A stretch of 64,000 bases of DNA from Kaistia granuli DSM 23481 (GTDB taxonomy: Bacteria > Pseudomonadota > Alphaproteobacteria > Rhizobiales > Kaistiaceae): assembly GCF_000380505.1 (NCBI RefSeq), contig NZ_AQYH01000003.1, forward strand, positions 124,001 to 188,000, read 5' to 3'. Below are positions 48,077-57,112 of the stretch, piece by piece (the first letter of the stretch is position 1; each line of letters starts with the position of its first letter). The notes beneath the pieces were generated by a model that saw nothing but the letters and a program-made list of their open reading frames with translations, was not told the DNA's origin and made no database searches. A program made the translations under genes and the position numbers.

Positions 48077-50167
48077 TCAAGCGAGGCCGAGCGCGGTGAC
48101 GATCACGTCGATCGCCTTGATGCCGACGAAGGGCACCAGAATACCGCCAAGGCCATAGATCAGGAGATTGCGACGGAGCAGGGAAGCCGCACCGACTGCA
48201 TGATAGCGGACGCCTTTGAGAGCGAGCGGGATCAGCGCGATGATGATCAGCGCGTTGAAGATGATCGCCGACAGGATGGCGCTCTGCGGCGTCGAGAGCC
48301 CCATCACGTTGAGCACGCCCAGCTGCGGATAGAAGGCGACGAACATTGCCGGGATGATCGCGAAATACTTGGCGATGTCGTTGGCGATCGAGAAGGTCGT
48401 CAGCGCGCCGCGCGTCATGAGCAACTGCTTGCCGATTTCGACGATCTCGATGAGCTTGGTCGGATCGCTGTCGAGGTCGACCATGTTGCCGGCCTCGCGG
48501 GCGGCGACCGTTCCGGTGTTCATCGCCACGCCGACATCCGCCTGCGCCAGCGCCGGCGCGTCATTGGTGCCGTCGCCGCACATGGCGACCAGCTTGCCCT
48601 TGGCCTGTTCCTCGCGGATCAGCGCCAGCTTGTTCTCCGGCGTCGCCTGGGCGAGGAAGTCGTCGACGCCAGCCTCGGCGGCGATCGCCGCCGCGGTCAT
48701 CGGATTGTCGCCGGTGATCATCACGGTGCGGATGCCCATGCGGCGGAGTTCGGCGAAGCGCTCGCGAATGCCGCCCTTGACGATGTCCTTCAGGTGGACG
48801 ACGCCGAGCAGGGCTCCGTCGCGGGCAACCGCCAAAGGCGTGCCGCCGGACTTGCCGATCTCCTCGGCGATGGCCTTCACCTCCCGCATGATCTCGGGAT
48901 TCACGGCGAGTTTCAGCGCGGAACTGCCGGCGGCGATCGGCACGGTGTCGACGTAGGCGAGGATCGAGTCGACCGCGCCCTTGCGAATGGAGGAGCCGTC
49001 GACGTCGACGCCGCTCATCCGCGTCTGCGCCGTGAAGGGCACGAAATGGGCATGCAACTGCGCCATGTCGCGGGCACGGATGCCGTATTTCTCCTTGGCG
49101 AGAACGACAATCGAGCGGCCCTCTGGCGTCTCGTCGGCCAGCGATGCCAATTGCGCGGCATCGGCGAGCTCGGCGGCGGTGACGCCGCGCACCGGGCGGA
49201 ATTCCGTCGCCTGGCGATTGCCGAGCGTGATCGTGCCGGTCTTGTCGAGCAGCAGCGTATCGACGTCGCCGGCGGCCTCGACGGCGCGGCCCGACATGGC
49301 GAGCACGTTGAAGCGCACCAGCCGGTCCATGCCGGCGATGCCAATCGCCGACAGCAGGGCGCCGATGGTCGTCGGGATCAGCGTGACGAAGAGCGCGACG
49401 AGCACGATCACCGGGATCGATCCGCCGGCATAGGCGGCGAAGCTCGGGATCGTGGCGGTTGCAATGACGAAGATCAGCGTCATGCCGGCGAGCAGGATGT
49501 TGAGGGCGATCTCGTTCGGCGTCTTCTGCCGCGAGGCGCCTTCGACCAGCGCGATCATCCGGTCGATGAAGGTCGAGCCGGCGGCCGCGGTGATGCGAAC
49601 CCGCATCCAGTCGGACAGCACCTGCGTGCCGCCGGTGACGGCCGAGCGATCGCCGCCGGATTCGCGGATGACCGGGGCCGATTCTCCGGTGATCGCCGCT
49701 TCGTTGACCGAGGCGACGCCTTCGATGACTTCGCCGTCGGAAGGGATGATGTCGCCGCTCTCGACCAGCACGACGTCGCCGATCTGCAGGCTGTTGCCAG
49801 GCACCATCGTGTAGACGGACAGATCGGCATCCGGGCCGGCGAGCCGCTTGGCCTGCGTCTCCGTACGGGTCCGGCGAAGCGATTCCGCCTGCGCCTTGCC
49901 CCGGCCTTCGGCGACTGCCTCGGCGAAGTTCGCGAAGAGGACGGTGAACCAGAGCCAGACATTGATCTGGAACGAGAAGCCGAGATCGCCGCGGCCGGTG
50001 ACTAGGTCACGGACGAACAGCACCGTCGTCAGCACCGAGACGACCGCGACGACGAAGATCACCGGGTTCCCGGCGAGGGTCCGGGGATCGAGCTTCGCAA
50101 AGGAAGCGCCGATCGCCGGCACGAGGATACGAGCGTCGAACAAGCTCGTGGATTTTATGTGGCTCAT
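48077..50167 (-). CDS. kdpB: KdpB, P-type ATPase subunit
   Basis: 696 residues. Seen in order: an N-terminal helix pair, the actuator motif ([10 protein letters not shown]), the phosphorylation loop [13 protein letters not shown], the nucleotide domain, [11 protein letters not shown] and [17 protein letters not shown]. It hydrolyses ATP to drive K+ uptake through KdpA. It follows the small membrane ORF rather than kdpA directly. Confidence 0.96.
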   Translation of the reverse strand: MSHIKSTSLFDARILVPAIGASFAKLDPRTLAGNPVIFVVAVVSVLTTVLFVRDLVTGRGDLGFSFQINVWLWFTVLFANFAEAVAEGRGKAQAESLRRTRTETQAKRLAGPDADLSVYTMVPGNSLQIGDVVLVESGDIIPSDGEVIEGVASVNEAAITGESAPVIRESGGDRSAVTGGTQVLSDWMRVRITAAAGSTFIDRMIALVEGASRQKTPNEIALNILLAGMTLIFVIATATIPSFAAYAGGSIPVIVLVALFVTLIPTTIGALLSAIGIAGMDRLVRFNVLAMSGRAVEAAGDVDTLLLDKTGTITLGNRQATEFRPVRGVTAAELADAAQLASLADETPEGRSIVVLAKEKYGIRARDMAQLHAHFVPFTAQTRMSGVDVDGSSIRKGAVDSILAYVDTVPIAAGSSALKLAVNPEIMREVKAIAEEIGKSGGTPLAVARDGALLGVVHLKDIVKGGIRERFAELRRMGIRTVMITGDNPMTAAAIAAEAGVDDFLAQATPENKLALIREEQAKGKLVAMCGDGTNDAPALAQADVGVAMNTGTVAAREAGNMVDLDSDPTKLIEIVEIGKQLLMTRGALTTFSIANDIAKYFAIIPAMFVAFYPQLGVLNVMGLSTPQSAILSAIIFNALIIIALIPLALKGVRYHAVGAASLLRRNLLIYGLGGILVPFVGIKAIDVIVTALGLA

Positions 50168-50200
50168 GGGATGATCCCGAAATGATCCGGAGGACCGCCG

Positions 50201-50368
50201 TCAGGCGGCGAGCGCCGGAAAGAGCGTGGCGATGAGATAGAGGAGGCCGACCACCGCGCCGAGCGTGGCGAGCATGGCGATCAGCAGTTCGGAGGCCCGG
50301 CAGACATCCGGTGTCGCCAGGACCCGGGCGCTGGCCCGGATCCTCCTTGGTTGCGGTCCGTTGCGCAT
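50201..50368 (-). CDS. 55-residue single-helix membrane protein inside the kdp operon (ORF55)
   Basis: An ATG three bases after the kdpA stop opens a 55-codon frame beginning MRNGPQPRRIRASARVL and ending LYLIATLFPALAA, followed by TGA. The basic N-terminal half (residues 1-26, with one Cys) and one strong hydrophobic segment (28-52) predict an inner-membrane protein with its N-terminus in the cytoplasm. It ends about 30 bases before kdpB, so it must be cotranscribed with the pump genes. A GGGGGCTGA stretch gives a plausible ribosome site. It is unlike KdpF, which is present separately upstream. Possible accessory subunit; function unknown. Confidence 0.7.
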   Translation of the reverse strand: MRNGPQPRRIRASARVLATPDVCRASELLIAMLATLGAVVGLLYLIATLFPALAA

Positions 50369-50371
50369 GGT

Positions 50372-52087
50372 TCAGCCCCCTGAGCCAAAGGTTTGGCCCT
50401 GCATCATCGAGAGGTGCTCGACGATCGGCCCTACGGCGAGCGCCGGGAAGAAGGTCAGGCCGCCAATGATCAGGATCGAGCCGACCAGCAGGCCGACGAA
50501 CAGGCCGCCATGGGTCGGGAAGGTGCCGGCCGAGGCGGGCACGGTCTTCTTGGCCGCCAGCGACCCGGCGATTGCCATCGCGGGCAGGATCATCAGGAAC
50601 CGACCCATCAGCATGGCGAGGCCGAGCGTGGCGTTGTACCAGTCGGTGTTTCCGGTCAGGCCGCCGAAGGCCGAGCCGTTATTCGCCGCCGCCGAGGTGA
50701 AGGCATAGAGGATCTCCGAAAAGCCGTGCGGACCGGGATTGGCGATCGAGGCGACGCTGGACGGCATGACGACCGAGATCGCCGTGAAGCCGAGCATGGC
50801 GAGCGGCAGGACGAGCAGGGCCAGCAGCGCCATCTTGACCTCCTTGGCCTCGATCTTCTTGCCGAGATATTCCGGCGTGCGGCCAACCATCAGGCCGGCG
50901 ATGAAGATCGCGATGACGACGAACAGCAGCACGCCGTAGAGGCCGGCGCCGACGCCGCCGATGATGACCTCGCCGAGCTGCATGTTGATCATCGGGATCA
51001 TGCCGCCGAGCGCCGTGAAGCTGTCATGCATGGCATTGACCGCGCCGCAGGAGGCGGCCGTCGTCACCACGGCGAACAGGGCCGACAGCGCAATGCCGAA
51101 GCGGACCTCCTTGCCTTCCATGTTGCCGCCATCGACGCCCAGCGCATGGACGAGCGGGTTGCCGGAAGCCTCGGCCCAGTAGCAGACGGTGACGCCGACG
51201 AGGAACAGCGCGCCCATGGCCGAGAAGATCGCCCAGCCCTGGCGCTGGTCACCGACCATGCGGCCGAAGACATTCGTCAGCGCGGCGCCGATGGCGAAGA
51301 TCGCGACCATCTGGAAGAGATTGGTGAGCGCCGTCGGGTTCTCGAAGGGATGCGCCGCATTGGCGTTCAAGAAGCCGCCGCCATTGGTGCCGAGCATCTT
51401 GATGGCAATCTGGCTGGCCATCGGGCCGGCGGCCATCGTCTGCCTGGCGCCTTCGAGCGTCGTCGCCTCGAAGTAATTGCCGAGCGTCTGCGGCACGCCC
51501 TGCCAGACCAGGAACAGCGTGAAGACGATCGCGATCGGCAGCAGCACGTAGAGCGTCGCGCGGGTGAGGTCGACCCAGAAATTGCCGACCGACCGGACGG
51601 AATGCCGGGCGAAGCCGCGAACCAGCGCGATCGCCAGCGCGATGCCGGTCGCGGCGGAGACGAAGTTCTGCACCGCGAGGCCGGTCATCTGCACGAGATA
51701 GGACATCGTGCTTTCGCCGCCGTAATTCTGCCAGTTGGTGTTGGTGACGAAGCTCGCTGTCGTGTTGAAGGCAAGCGGCGCCGGCACCGCCGACATACCG
51801 ATCGGGTTGAACGGCAGCGACGCCTGGAAGCGCTGCAGGGCGTAGAGGAGGAGGAAACCGGCGAGGTTGAACAGCAGCATGGCGACGGCATAGGTCGCCC
51901 AATGCTGCTCCTCACGGTCGCTGGTGCCGGCGAGCTTGTAGAGCCACGCCTCCACCGGCCGCAGCACCGGCGAGAGGAAGGTACGCTCGCCCTTGAAGAC
52001 GCGCGTCATGTACCAGCCGAGCGGCTTCACGAGCGCGAGAATGATCGCGCAGAACAGCGCGATCTGGATCCAGCCATTGATGGTCAT
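50372..52087 (-). CDS. kdpA: KdpA, K+-binding and translocating subunit
   Basis: 571 residues with about ten helices and the SKT-superfamily pore loops (for example [50 protein letters not shown]). It selects and conducts K+ driven by KdpB. It begins just after kdpF. Confidence 0.96.
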   Translation of the reverse strand: MTINGWIQIALFCAIILALVKPLGWYMTRVFKGERTFLSPVLRPVEAWLYKLAGTSDREEQHWATYAVAMLLFNLAGFLLLYALQRFQASLPFNPIGMSAVPAPLAFNTTASFVTNTNWQNYGGESTMSYLVQMTGLAVQNFVSAATGIALAIALVRGFARHSVRSVGNFWVDLTRATLYVLLPIAIVFTLFLVWQGVPQTLGNYFEATTLEGARQTMAAGPMASQIAIKMLGTNGGGFLNANAAHPFENPTALTNLFQMVAIFAIGAALTNVFGRMVGDQRQGWAIFSAMGALFLVGVTVCYWAEASGNPLVHALGVDGGNMEGKEVRFGIALSALFAVVTTAASCGAVNAMHDSFTALGGMIPMINMQLGEVIIGGVGAGLYGVLLFVVIAIFIAGLMVGRTPEYLGKKIEAKEVKMALLALLVLPLAMLGFTAISVVMPSSVASIANPGPHGFSEILYAFTSAAANNGSAFGGLTGNTDWYNATLGLAMLMGRFLMILPAMAIAGSLAAKKTVPASAGTFPTHGGLFVGLLVGSILIIGGLTFFPALAVGPIVEHLSMMQGQTFGSGG

Positions 52088-52100
52088 GTTGATCGCCTTC

Positions 52101-52190
52101 CTAGAACCGCTCGGGGCGGAGCAGGGCGTAGATTAGATAGGTAAGCAGCAGCAACGTTACGCCGCTACCGAGTACGTAGTCGAAAACCAT
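52101..52190 (-). CDS. kdpF: KdpF small subunit
   Basis: 29 residues (starting [19 protein letters not shown] and ending LLRPERF): one membrane helix and the conserved C-terminal RPERF of KdpF. A perfect GAGGAGATATACC ribosome site precedes the ATG. KdpF is a lipid-like stabiliser of the complex. Confidence 0.9.
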   Translation of the reverse strand: MVFDYVLGSGVTLLLLTYLIYALLRPERF

Positions 52191-52207
52191 GGTATATCTC
52201 CTCGATC

Positions 52208-52291
52208 TCAGAGACGATCGCAGGCTGATGTGTAGAAGATGGCGACGATGAAGAAGCCGATCCCTAGCGAGAGCAGGCCGATATCGGACAT
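52208..52291 (-). CDS. 27-residue membrane protein heading the kdp operon (ORF27)
   Basis: The frame starts MSDIGLLSLGIGFFIVAIF and ends YTSACDRL before TGA. One hydrophobic helix (residues 4-20) is followed by a CDRL tail. AGAGG lies upstream and the stop is 17 bases before kdpF. Tiny proteins with a hydrophobic helix and a CDRL-type ending are a recurring but little-studied companion of kdpF in proteobacteria (from memory, not searched). Probably an extra single-helix subunit or a leader peptide. Confidence 0.65.
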   Translation of the reverse strand: MSDIGLLSLGIGFFIVAIFYTSACDRL

Positions 52292-52578
52292 TGGACTTGA
52301 ACCTCTTGTCGACGCCGCCGGAAAAGTCTCGACGCGCGCCGGATGGCAAGCGGGAAGCGCCAGCTTTCGCCCAGAAGGCACGCCGGTTCCGTTGCCCTGT
52401 CAGAATGGCGAGACCGACATAGGGATTCGAGCGGGGGCAGGGCGCGCGCGCATAGGAATCTCATAGGTGCCGTGCGCGTCTTGATCTGACGGACTTCGAA
52501 TGGGGGCTGATCCGGCCTCATTTGCCAAACAAGCCGCGCGGCGTTGCACAGGAGGATGACCTTGGGGGAGGGACTATC

Positions 52579-52880
52579 TGTGTTGTTCGGACGAGATCGC
52601 CTTGGCGCGATCTGTCCCGGCCGCCGGCGACGGTCCACGATCGCTTTCAACGATGGGCGAATGCCGGCATCTGGATCGGGGATTTCGGAGTCTTGGCCGA
52701 GAAGTCAGCCGACAGCATGCTGTGGATCGACCGTTCAATCGTCCGGGCACACCAGCAGTCGGCGTCCCACAAAGGATCACGCCCTCGGTCGTTCTTCTGG
52801 CGGATTAGGCACCAAGATCAATGCCATGAGCAACGGACGCAGCCTGCCCGTCGCCATCACCCTGTCGGCAACAAAATCAA
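52579..52880 (+). pseudogene. IS5-family (IS427-like) transposase remnant
   Basis: Conceptual translation across a frameshift near 52769 gives RTRSPWRDL, HDRFQRWANAGIW and SMLWIDRSIVRAHQQ in one frame. ALGRSSGGLGTKINAMSNG follows in the next. This is the recognisable core of IS5-group transposases, including the first catalytic Asp region. Both ends, the terminal repeats and the last catalytic Glu are missing. It lies against the left repeat of the tRNA-Ser element, in the ancestral flank. Confidence 0.8.
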
Positions 52881-52898
52881 AATCTTGATGGAAATAAT

Positions 52899-52959
52899 TG
52901 GCGGATGGGGTGGGATTCGAACCCACGGTGGGCTTGCACCCACGGCGGTTTTCAAGACC
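52899..52959 (-). repeat. attL: 61-bp direct repeat, 3' part of tRNA-Ser
   Basis: Identical, base for base, to 62612-62672. It covers the anticodon-loop-to-CCA half of the tRNA. Beyond 52959 the sequence departs from the tRNA, so this copy is a non-functional fragment displaced by integration. Confidence 0.92.
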
Positions 52960-53473
52960 TGTTGGGCCGACGCAGTTTCCGACGAGATTTCAAGTGGTTA
53001 GCAGCCGTTTCTGAATTCTGTTCGGTATTTGGTTCGGTGATGTGGATTGCTTCCAGTGCGGCGCGGAGGTCTTCGACGAGAGGGTGCGTGTAGCGCTCCG
53101 TCGTCGAAAGGCGTGTGTGGCCAAGCTGCTGCTGCGCCAGCCGCATGTTCCCTGTCTCCATCAATGTGCGGGTGGCTGCTGTATGCCGAAGGTCGTGCGG
53201 CCGTAACTCCGGCCTGCCGGCCTCTTTCGCTGCTATTTTGAACTCGTGATAGAAGGTGCCGTAGGCGATCGGATATCGCTGCTCGCGAATGCGGTCATCC
53301 TCGGTCCGCGCGGCCTCATAGGTGAAGACGGCATCAGGATGCCTACCGAGCTCATTGGCGAGCAGGATTTTCATAGCCCGGGTGATGGGGATGCGTACGG
53401 CGCGACCGCCTGGCCGCTTTGACTTCGTGCTGACCACGGTTCCCGCTTTGTCTTTCGGCCGATAGACTGACAT
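52952..53473 (-). pseudogene. Tyrosine recombinase (phage integrase) with internal deletion
   Basis: 173 residues. The catalytic C-terminal part is good: HDLRHTAATRTLMETGN (His-x-x-Arg), LGHTRLSTTERYTH with the nucleophilic Tyr. The frame starts MSVYRPKDKAG, like the very N-terminus of phage integrases, then jumps straight to TVVSTKSKRPGGRAVRIPIT, which normally lies about 200 residues later. The core-binding domain and the first catalytic Arg are therefore missing. Its 3' end runs 8 bases into attL. Probably inactive, so the element is likely fixed. Confidence 0.8.
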
Positions 53474-53712
53474 GGCGCATCTCTTCTTTGACGGGTTCGC
53501 AGGAAGGTCGCGACATCGGCAAGGCCAAACAGTCGCCGCGGTCTCTTCTCGCCGGCGCCGAAGCGGACATAGGGGAGGTCGCCCGAAACAACATGAGCGC
53601 GGAGGGTCTTTTCGTCTATGCCAATCACTTCGGCCAATCGCCCTAGGGTCAGGTAGGGGGAGGCGTCAAAAGCTCGCCTTACCTGCTCGGGCAATTCAAC
53701 ACCAGTAATCAC
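53371..53712 (-). CDS. Helix-turn-helix DNA-binding protein (excisionase-like)
   Basis: A 113-residue frame whose first ~80 residues read as a small winged HTH protein (LTLGRLAEVIGIDEKTLRAH, DLPYVRFGAGEKRPRRLFGL, ADVATFLRTRQ). This is the kind that precedes integrase genes as excisionase or regulator. The remaining residues overlap the integrase start by about 100 bases and look non-native, consistent with rearrangement of the boundary. Confidence 0.65.
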   Translation of the reverse strand: MITGVELPEQVRRAFDASPYLTLGRLAEVIGIDEKTLRAHVVSGDLPYVRFGAGEKRPRRLFGLADVATFLRTRQRRDAPCQSIGRKTKREPWSARSQSGQAVAPYASPSPGL

Positions 53713-53755
53713 CGGCTGCCTCCTTGTCTTTCACCTTCACCCTATATTCGAAGGG

Positions 53756-54819
53756 ATGGGTCATGGATTTCCAACCGTTTGGATCTGGGTTGCGCTCGGC
53801 AAACGCCAGGCCGTCGGCGACGTCGTGAAGGCGGCCGGGGCCAGCGTCGGCTCGCCGCCCGTGGCGCAGGCGCCTGCCGTGGTGGCCAATAGTGTCACGG
53901 CGGGTGGCGTCACGCTCGAGCCGCCGGTCGTCGGGCAGGGCCATGCCGTCGTCGCCAACGGGCTCTCCGCCGCCGCTGTCCTGGGCGCGTCTTCTGTTAC
54001 GCAGGTCCATGCCATTGCGGCGCCCGGGATGCTTTCCGGGCCAGTCGTCCTCTGCTCGCCAGCGGCGGCCGAGGCCGGCTATGCGCTCATTGCGAACGGC
54101 ATTCTCGCGGGGGCGGTTGATCCAGGATCTCCCGCCGTCGGGCAGAACCATGCCCTGACCGCCGGGACGATGTTGGCAGGAAGCGCGAGCCTCGGTTCAC
54201 CTGCTGCCGCCCAGGCCCATGCTCTGGCCGCAGCCGGCATCACGGCGACGGTGGACGTTGGCGCGCCATCCACATCCGTGATTGTCGGACTGACCGCGAA
54301 CGGCATCGCCGCCGGCCCGGTCATGTTTGCCGAGCCGGCTCTTGGCCAGAACCATGCGCTCAGTGCGGCGGGGCTTGCGGCTGGGTTTGCGAACCTAGGC
54401 TCGCCTGCTGTGACGCAAGCCCATGCAGTGACGGCGGCTGATTGGACGGCCGGTACAGCCGTGATCGGGTCTCCGCTCGTGGGACAGACCCACGCTGTGG
54501 CGGCGCCCGGGATGCTGGCCGGGACGGTCCAACTCGGCCCGCCGGTTACGTCCGAAACCTACGGCATGACGGCAAACGCCCTGACGGCCGTCGTCGGCAA
54601 GCCAGCCTTTGGCCAGCACCACGTCATCAGTGCGGGGGCTTCCTCGCCGCGACGGTCGTGCTGGGATCTCCCATCGTCGCAGAGGTGAGCCTCCTCACCG
54701 TCTATCGGGACGGCACCTGGGTCCCGCCGACGATATACGCCCGCCACTCCGGTGCTTGGAAGGCGGTCTCGGTCGGCTGGATCGGCCGCGGCGGTGCCTG
54801 GAAACAATTCTACCAGTAA
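53756..54819 (+). pseudogene. Repeat-built phage tail-type protein interrupted by a frameshift at a G-tract
   Basis: The first frame gives 310 residues ending in a non-native tail. A second frame continues with FLAATVVLGSPIVAEVSLL and a tail-like C-terminus (TVYRDGTWVPP, GAWKQFYQ) to 54819. The junction is the run of five G at 54634-54638; six would keep the frame and continue the repeat exactly. The body consists of about thirteen repeats of ~22 residues with consensus AG-x-x-x-LGSP-x-V-x-Q-x-HA-x-x-A-x-G. No enzyme motif. Likely a tail-fibre or adhesin-like structural protein. Decay, slippage-based switching or sequencing error are all possible. Confidence 0.7.
53834..54700 (+). repeat. Tandem ~66-bp coding repeats
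   Basis: About thirteen degenerate copies of a 22-23-codon unit encoding segments such as AGSASLGSPAAAQAHAL and AGTAVIGSPLVGQTHAV. The copies diverge in sequence but keep Gly, Pro, Gln and His positions, indicating old duplication under structural constraint. Confidence 0.75.
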
Positions 54820-54828
54820 GGAACAACC

Positions 54829-56047
54829 ATCGCCTTTGTCTTCAAGGACCGGGTGCGGATGACCACCGCCACCGTCGGCGCAGGCACGCTTACGCTCGGG
54901 TCGGCGGTGCCCCGCTTTCGGTCGTTCGCTGCAGCAGGCGTCTCGAATGGAGACACATTCCGCTATGTAATCGAGGACGGCAATGCATGGGAGACGGGGA
55001 CGGGTTCCTTGTCCGGGGTGCTGCTGGCACGGACGCTGATCGATTCTTCGACCGGTACGCATCTCAGCCTCTCCGGCAATGCCGAGATCTATATCGGCCT
55101 TCTGGCCGGTGACGTCTTCACGCCGGACGAGCGGGCCAAGCTCAGTGGTATAGCGACCGACGAAAAACGACACCGACACGAATCTGACGAACCGCGCAAA
55201 CCACAGCGGGGAGCAGGCGATTTCGACCGTGACCGGCCTGCAGTCCGCGCTCAGCGGAAAGCAGGCGTCCCTTGGCTTCACGCCCGAGAATGCCGCGAAT
55301 ATGGGGAATGCCAACGGCTATGCCGGCCTCGATAGCGCCGGCAAGGTTCCGCTCGCTCAGATTAACGAAGCGCTGATCGGCGCCATGAACTACAGGGGCA
55401 CCTGGAATGCCTCGACGAATTCGCCGGCCATCCCGGCCGCCGCAGCCGGGAACAAGGGCTATTACTATGTCGTCGCCTCTGCCGGCACGGCCAACGTATC
55501 CGGAATCACGGATTGGCAACTCGGCGACTGGATTGTTTCCAACGGGACATCCTGGAACAAGATTGACAGCTCGGACAAGGTTTCCTCCGTCGCCGGTCTG
55601 ATGGGCGTGATCACGGCAGTCGCGCTGAAGACGGCACTGGGGCTTGGCACCGCAGCCGAGCAGCCCGCCACCGCCTTCGCTGACGCCGCTCAGGGGGGGA
55701 AGGCGGACAGTGCGATGCAGCCGGGCGTCGAAGATCAGATGATCAGTGGCGGTGCGCGTGTCACGGTCAAGGATCTCGGCAATCTCTCCGGCGCCACGAA
55801 GACGCCCGACCCTGGCGATCGGCCGATTCAAAAGATTACGAACAATGGGGCCGGAACGATCGCGCCTGGCTCGAACTACGGAACCTATCTGCTTCAGGTC
55901 ATCAATGCCGGGGGCGCGGGGGCGATTGCCACGACGGGTTGGGTGGTCAAAGGCGACAGCTTCGACACAACGAATGGCAGCAAGTTTGTTTGTTCATGTC
56001 TGGTGACGGCCGACATGGCGGTGATGAACATCATCAAGGTGGCGTGA
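54829..56047 (+). pseudogene. Phage tail fibre-like protein, frameshifted, with non-standard start
   Basis: The N-terminal part reads TTATVGAGTLTLGSAVPRF, FRYVIEDGNAWETGTG and VFTPDERAKLSGIAT, a classic tail-fibre N-terminus. At the A5 run (55163-55167) one extra A shifts the frame; the rest (NLTNRANHSGEQAISTVTG, then a collagen-free fibre body to 56047) lies in the next frame. The expected first codon before AFVFKDRVRM is ATC at 54829, with AAGGA correctly spaced, so ATG may have mutated. The first usable in-frame starts are the GTG at 54853 and ATG at 54859. Confidence 0.7.
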
Positions 56048-56797
56048 TGGTCCTTCCTTCATTTGCCCCAGTGTTTTTCGCGGGGAAAGCTCCTCGCGCC
56101 TTTGGCATCTCCCCCGCCTTTGGAGGCAAGACGACGTGGGACCTTGATTTGGATGGTCCACTGTCAATCTCCACGCCCGGAACTTGGACGATAACGCCCG
56201 GGCCCGGGTTCTCCGGCACCGTGGAGGCCTGGGGCGCCGGCGGCGCGGGCGGCGCAATTGGCAACTCGAATTCCGAGATCACCATTAATGACCTGGAAGG
56301 CAGGAGTTCAGGCTTTCTTTTCCATGACAGCAGGCGGCGGGAAGGCTGGATTTTCCCAGGGCGTTACACTTACCGGCTCCATCGCCGGCGGCGCAGGCGG
56401 CGTAGCATCTGGAGGTAACACTGCGAATACAAACGGCGCCAATGGCGGCGCTGGCATCTTGGGTAATCCGACCGAAGGCGGAGACGGTGCAGGCGCTCCG
56501 AACGGCGGCGGCAATACTCTGGGCGGGTCCAGTTCCTCGCCCGGTAGCCCCGTCGCAGGCGCGCAGGGTTCCGCTCCTAGTGGTGGCGGTTCGGGAGCTG
56601 TCAGGGGCGGTAGCACCAGCTCACGTCGTTCCGGCGGAGGCGGGGGTGCAGGAGCCTATGGAAAGAGTATCTATGCGGTTGGCGATCTTCCGTCCTCCGG
56701 CCCCCTCACCGTCGGGAAGGGGGGTGTGGCACCTACTTCCTCAGCTGCCAACAGCAGCGGCGGCGCCGGCGCGAATGGAAGGGTCATCGTAAGGTGA
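56047..56797 (+). pseudogene. Glycine-rich phage tail protein, frameshifted
   Basis: It starts at an ATG overlapping the previous stop (MVLPSFAPVFFAGKAPRAFG). Then come WTITPGPGFSGTVEAWGAGG in frame one and, after a one-base shift near 56300-56320, SMTAGGGKAGFSQGVTLTG and a long Gly/Ser/Ala-rich region ending GGAGANGRVIV. Gly-rich C-termini with GANGRVIV-type endings are usual in phage tail or receptor-binding proteins. One inserted base joins two otherwise continuous halves. Confidence 0.7.
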
Positions 56798-56873
56798 CGG
56801 CTCTCGCCTCGATCTGAAGTGATATTGGCGCTCTAGCGCTGCACGAATTCCCCATACCCCCTGGAGGCGAGAC

Positions 56874-57105
56874 ATGAACGATCCCAAGTGGGTCGCGCAG
56901 GCGCGCGGCTATGTCGGCGTCCGCGAGATCAAGGGCGGCAGCCATCATCCGAAGATCCTGGAGTGGTGGCGGGCGATTGGAGCGTCCTTGGTTGAAGGAT
57001 GATGAAACGCCGTGGTGCGGGGCGTTCGTCGGTAGGGTTTGGGCGAAGGCAGACATGGCTCAGCCCGCAACTTCCTTTCAAGGTATGCTGCGGGCATGGC
57101 GCTTC
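56874..57105 (+). pseudogene. TIGR02594-type endolysin fragment (CHAP/NlpC-like)
   Basis: GGAGG precedes an ATG opening MNDPKWVAQARGYVGVREIK ... KILEWWRAIGAS. The frame then stops, while the next frame continues WLKDDETPWCGAFVGRVW with the catalytic Cys context of this amidase family. One extra T in the TCCTTGG context explains the break. Similarity fades after about 57105, where a minus-strand gene begins, so the enzyme has also lost its C-terminus, including the catalytic His. Confidence 0.75.
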
Positions 57106-57112
57106 ACTTTGG

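Noticed and set aside
48071-50005. A 644-codon plus-strand open frame opposite kdpB (and a similar one opposite kdpA)
   Set aside because: The minus strand encodes unmistakable KdpB/KdpA; the plus-strand translations are Arg/Asp-rich low-complexity shadows.
52899-52959. A second functional tRNA-Ser gene
   Set aside because: Only the 3' 61 bases are present; no 5' acceptor strand or D-arm, so it is an attachment-site fragment.
53834-54700. CRISPR array suggested by regular repetition
   Set aside because: The repeats are coding, degenerate at DNA level, have no unique spacers and lie inside one reading frame.
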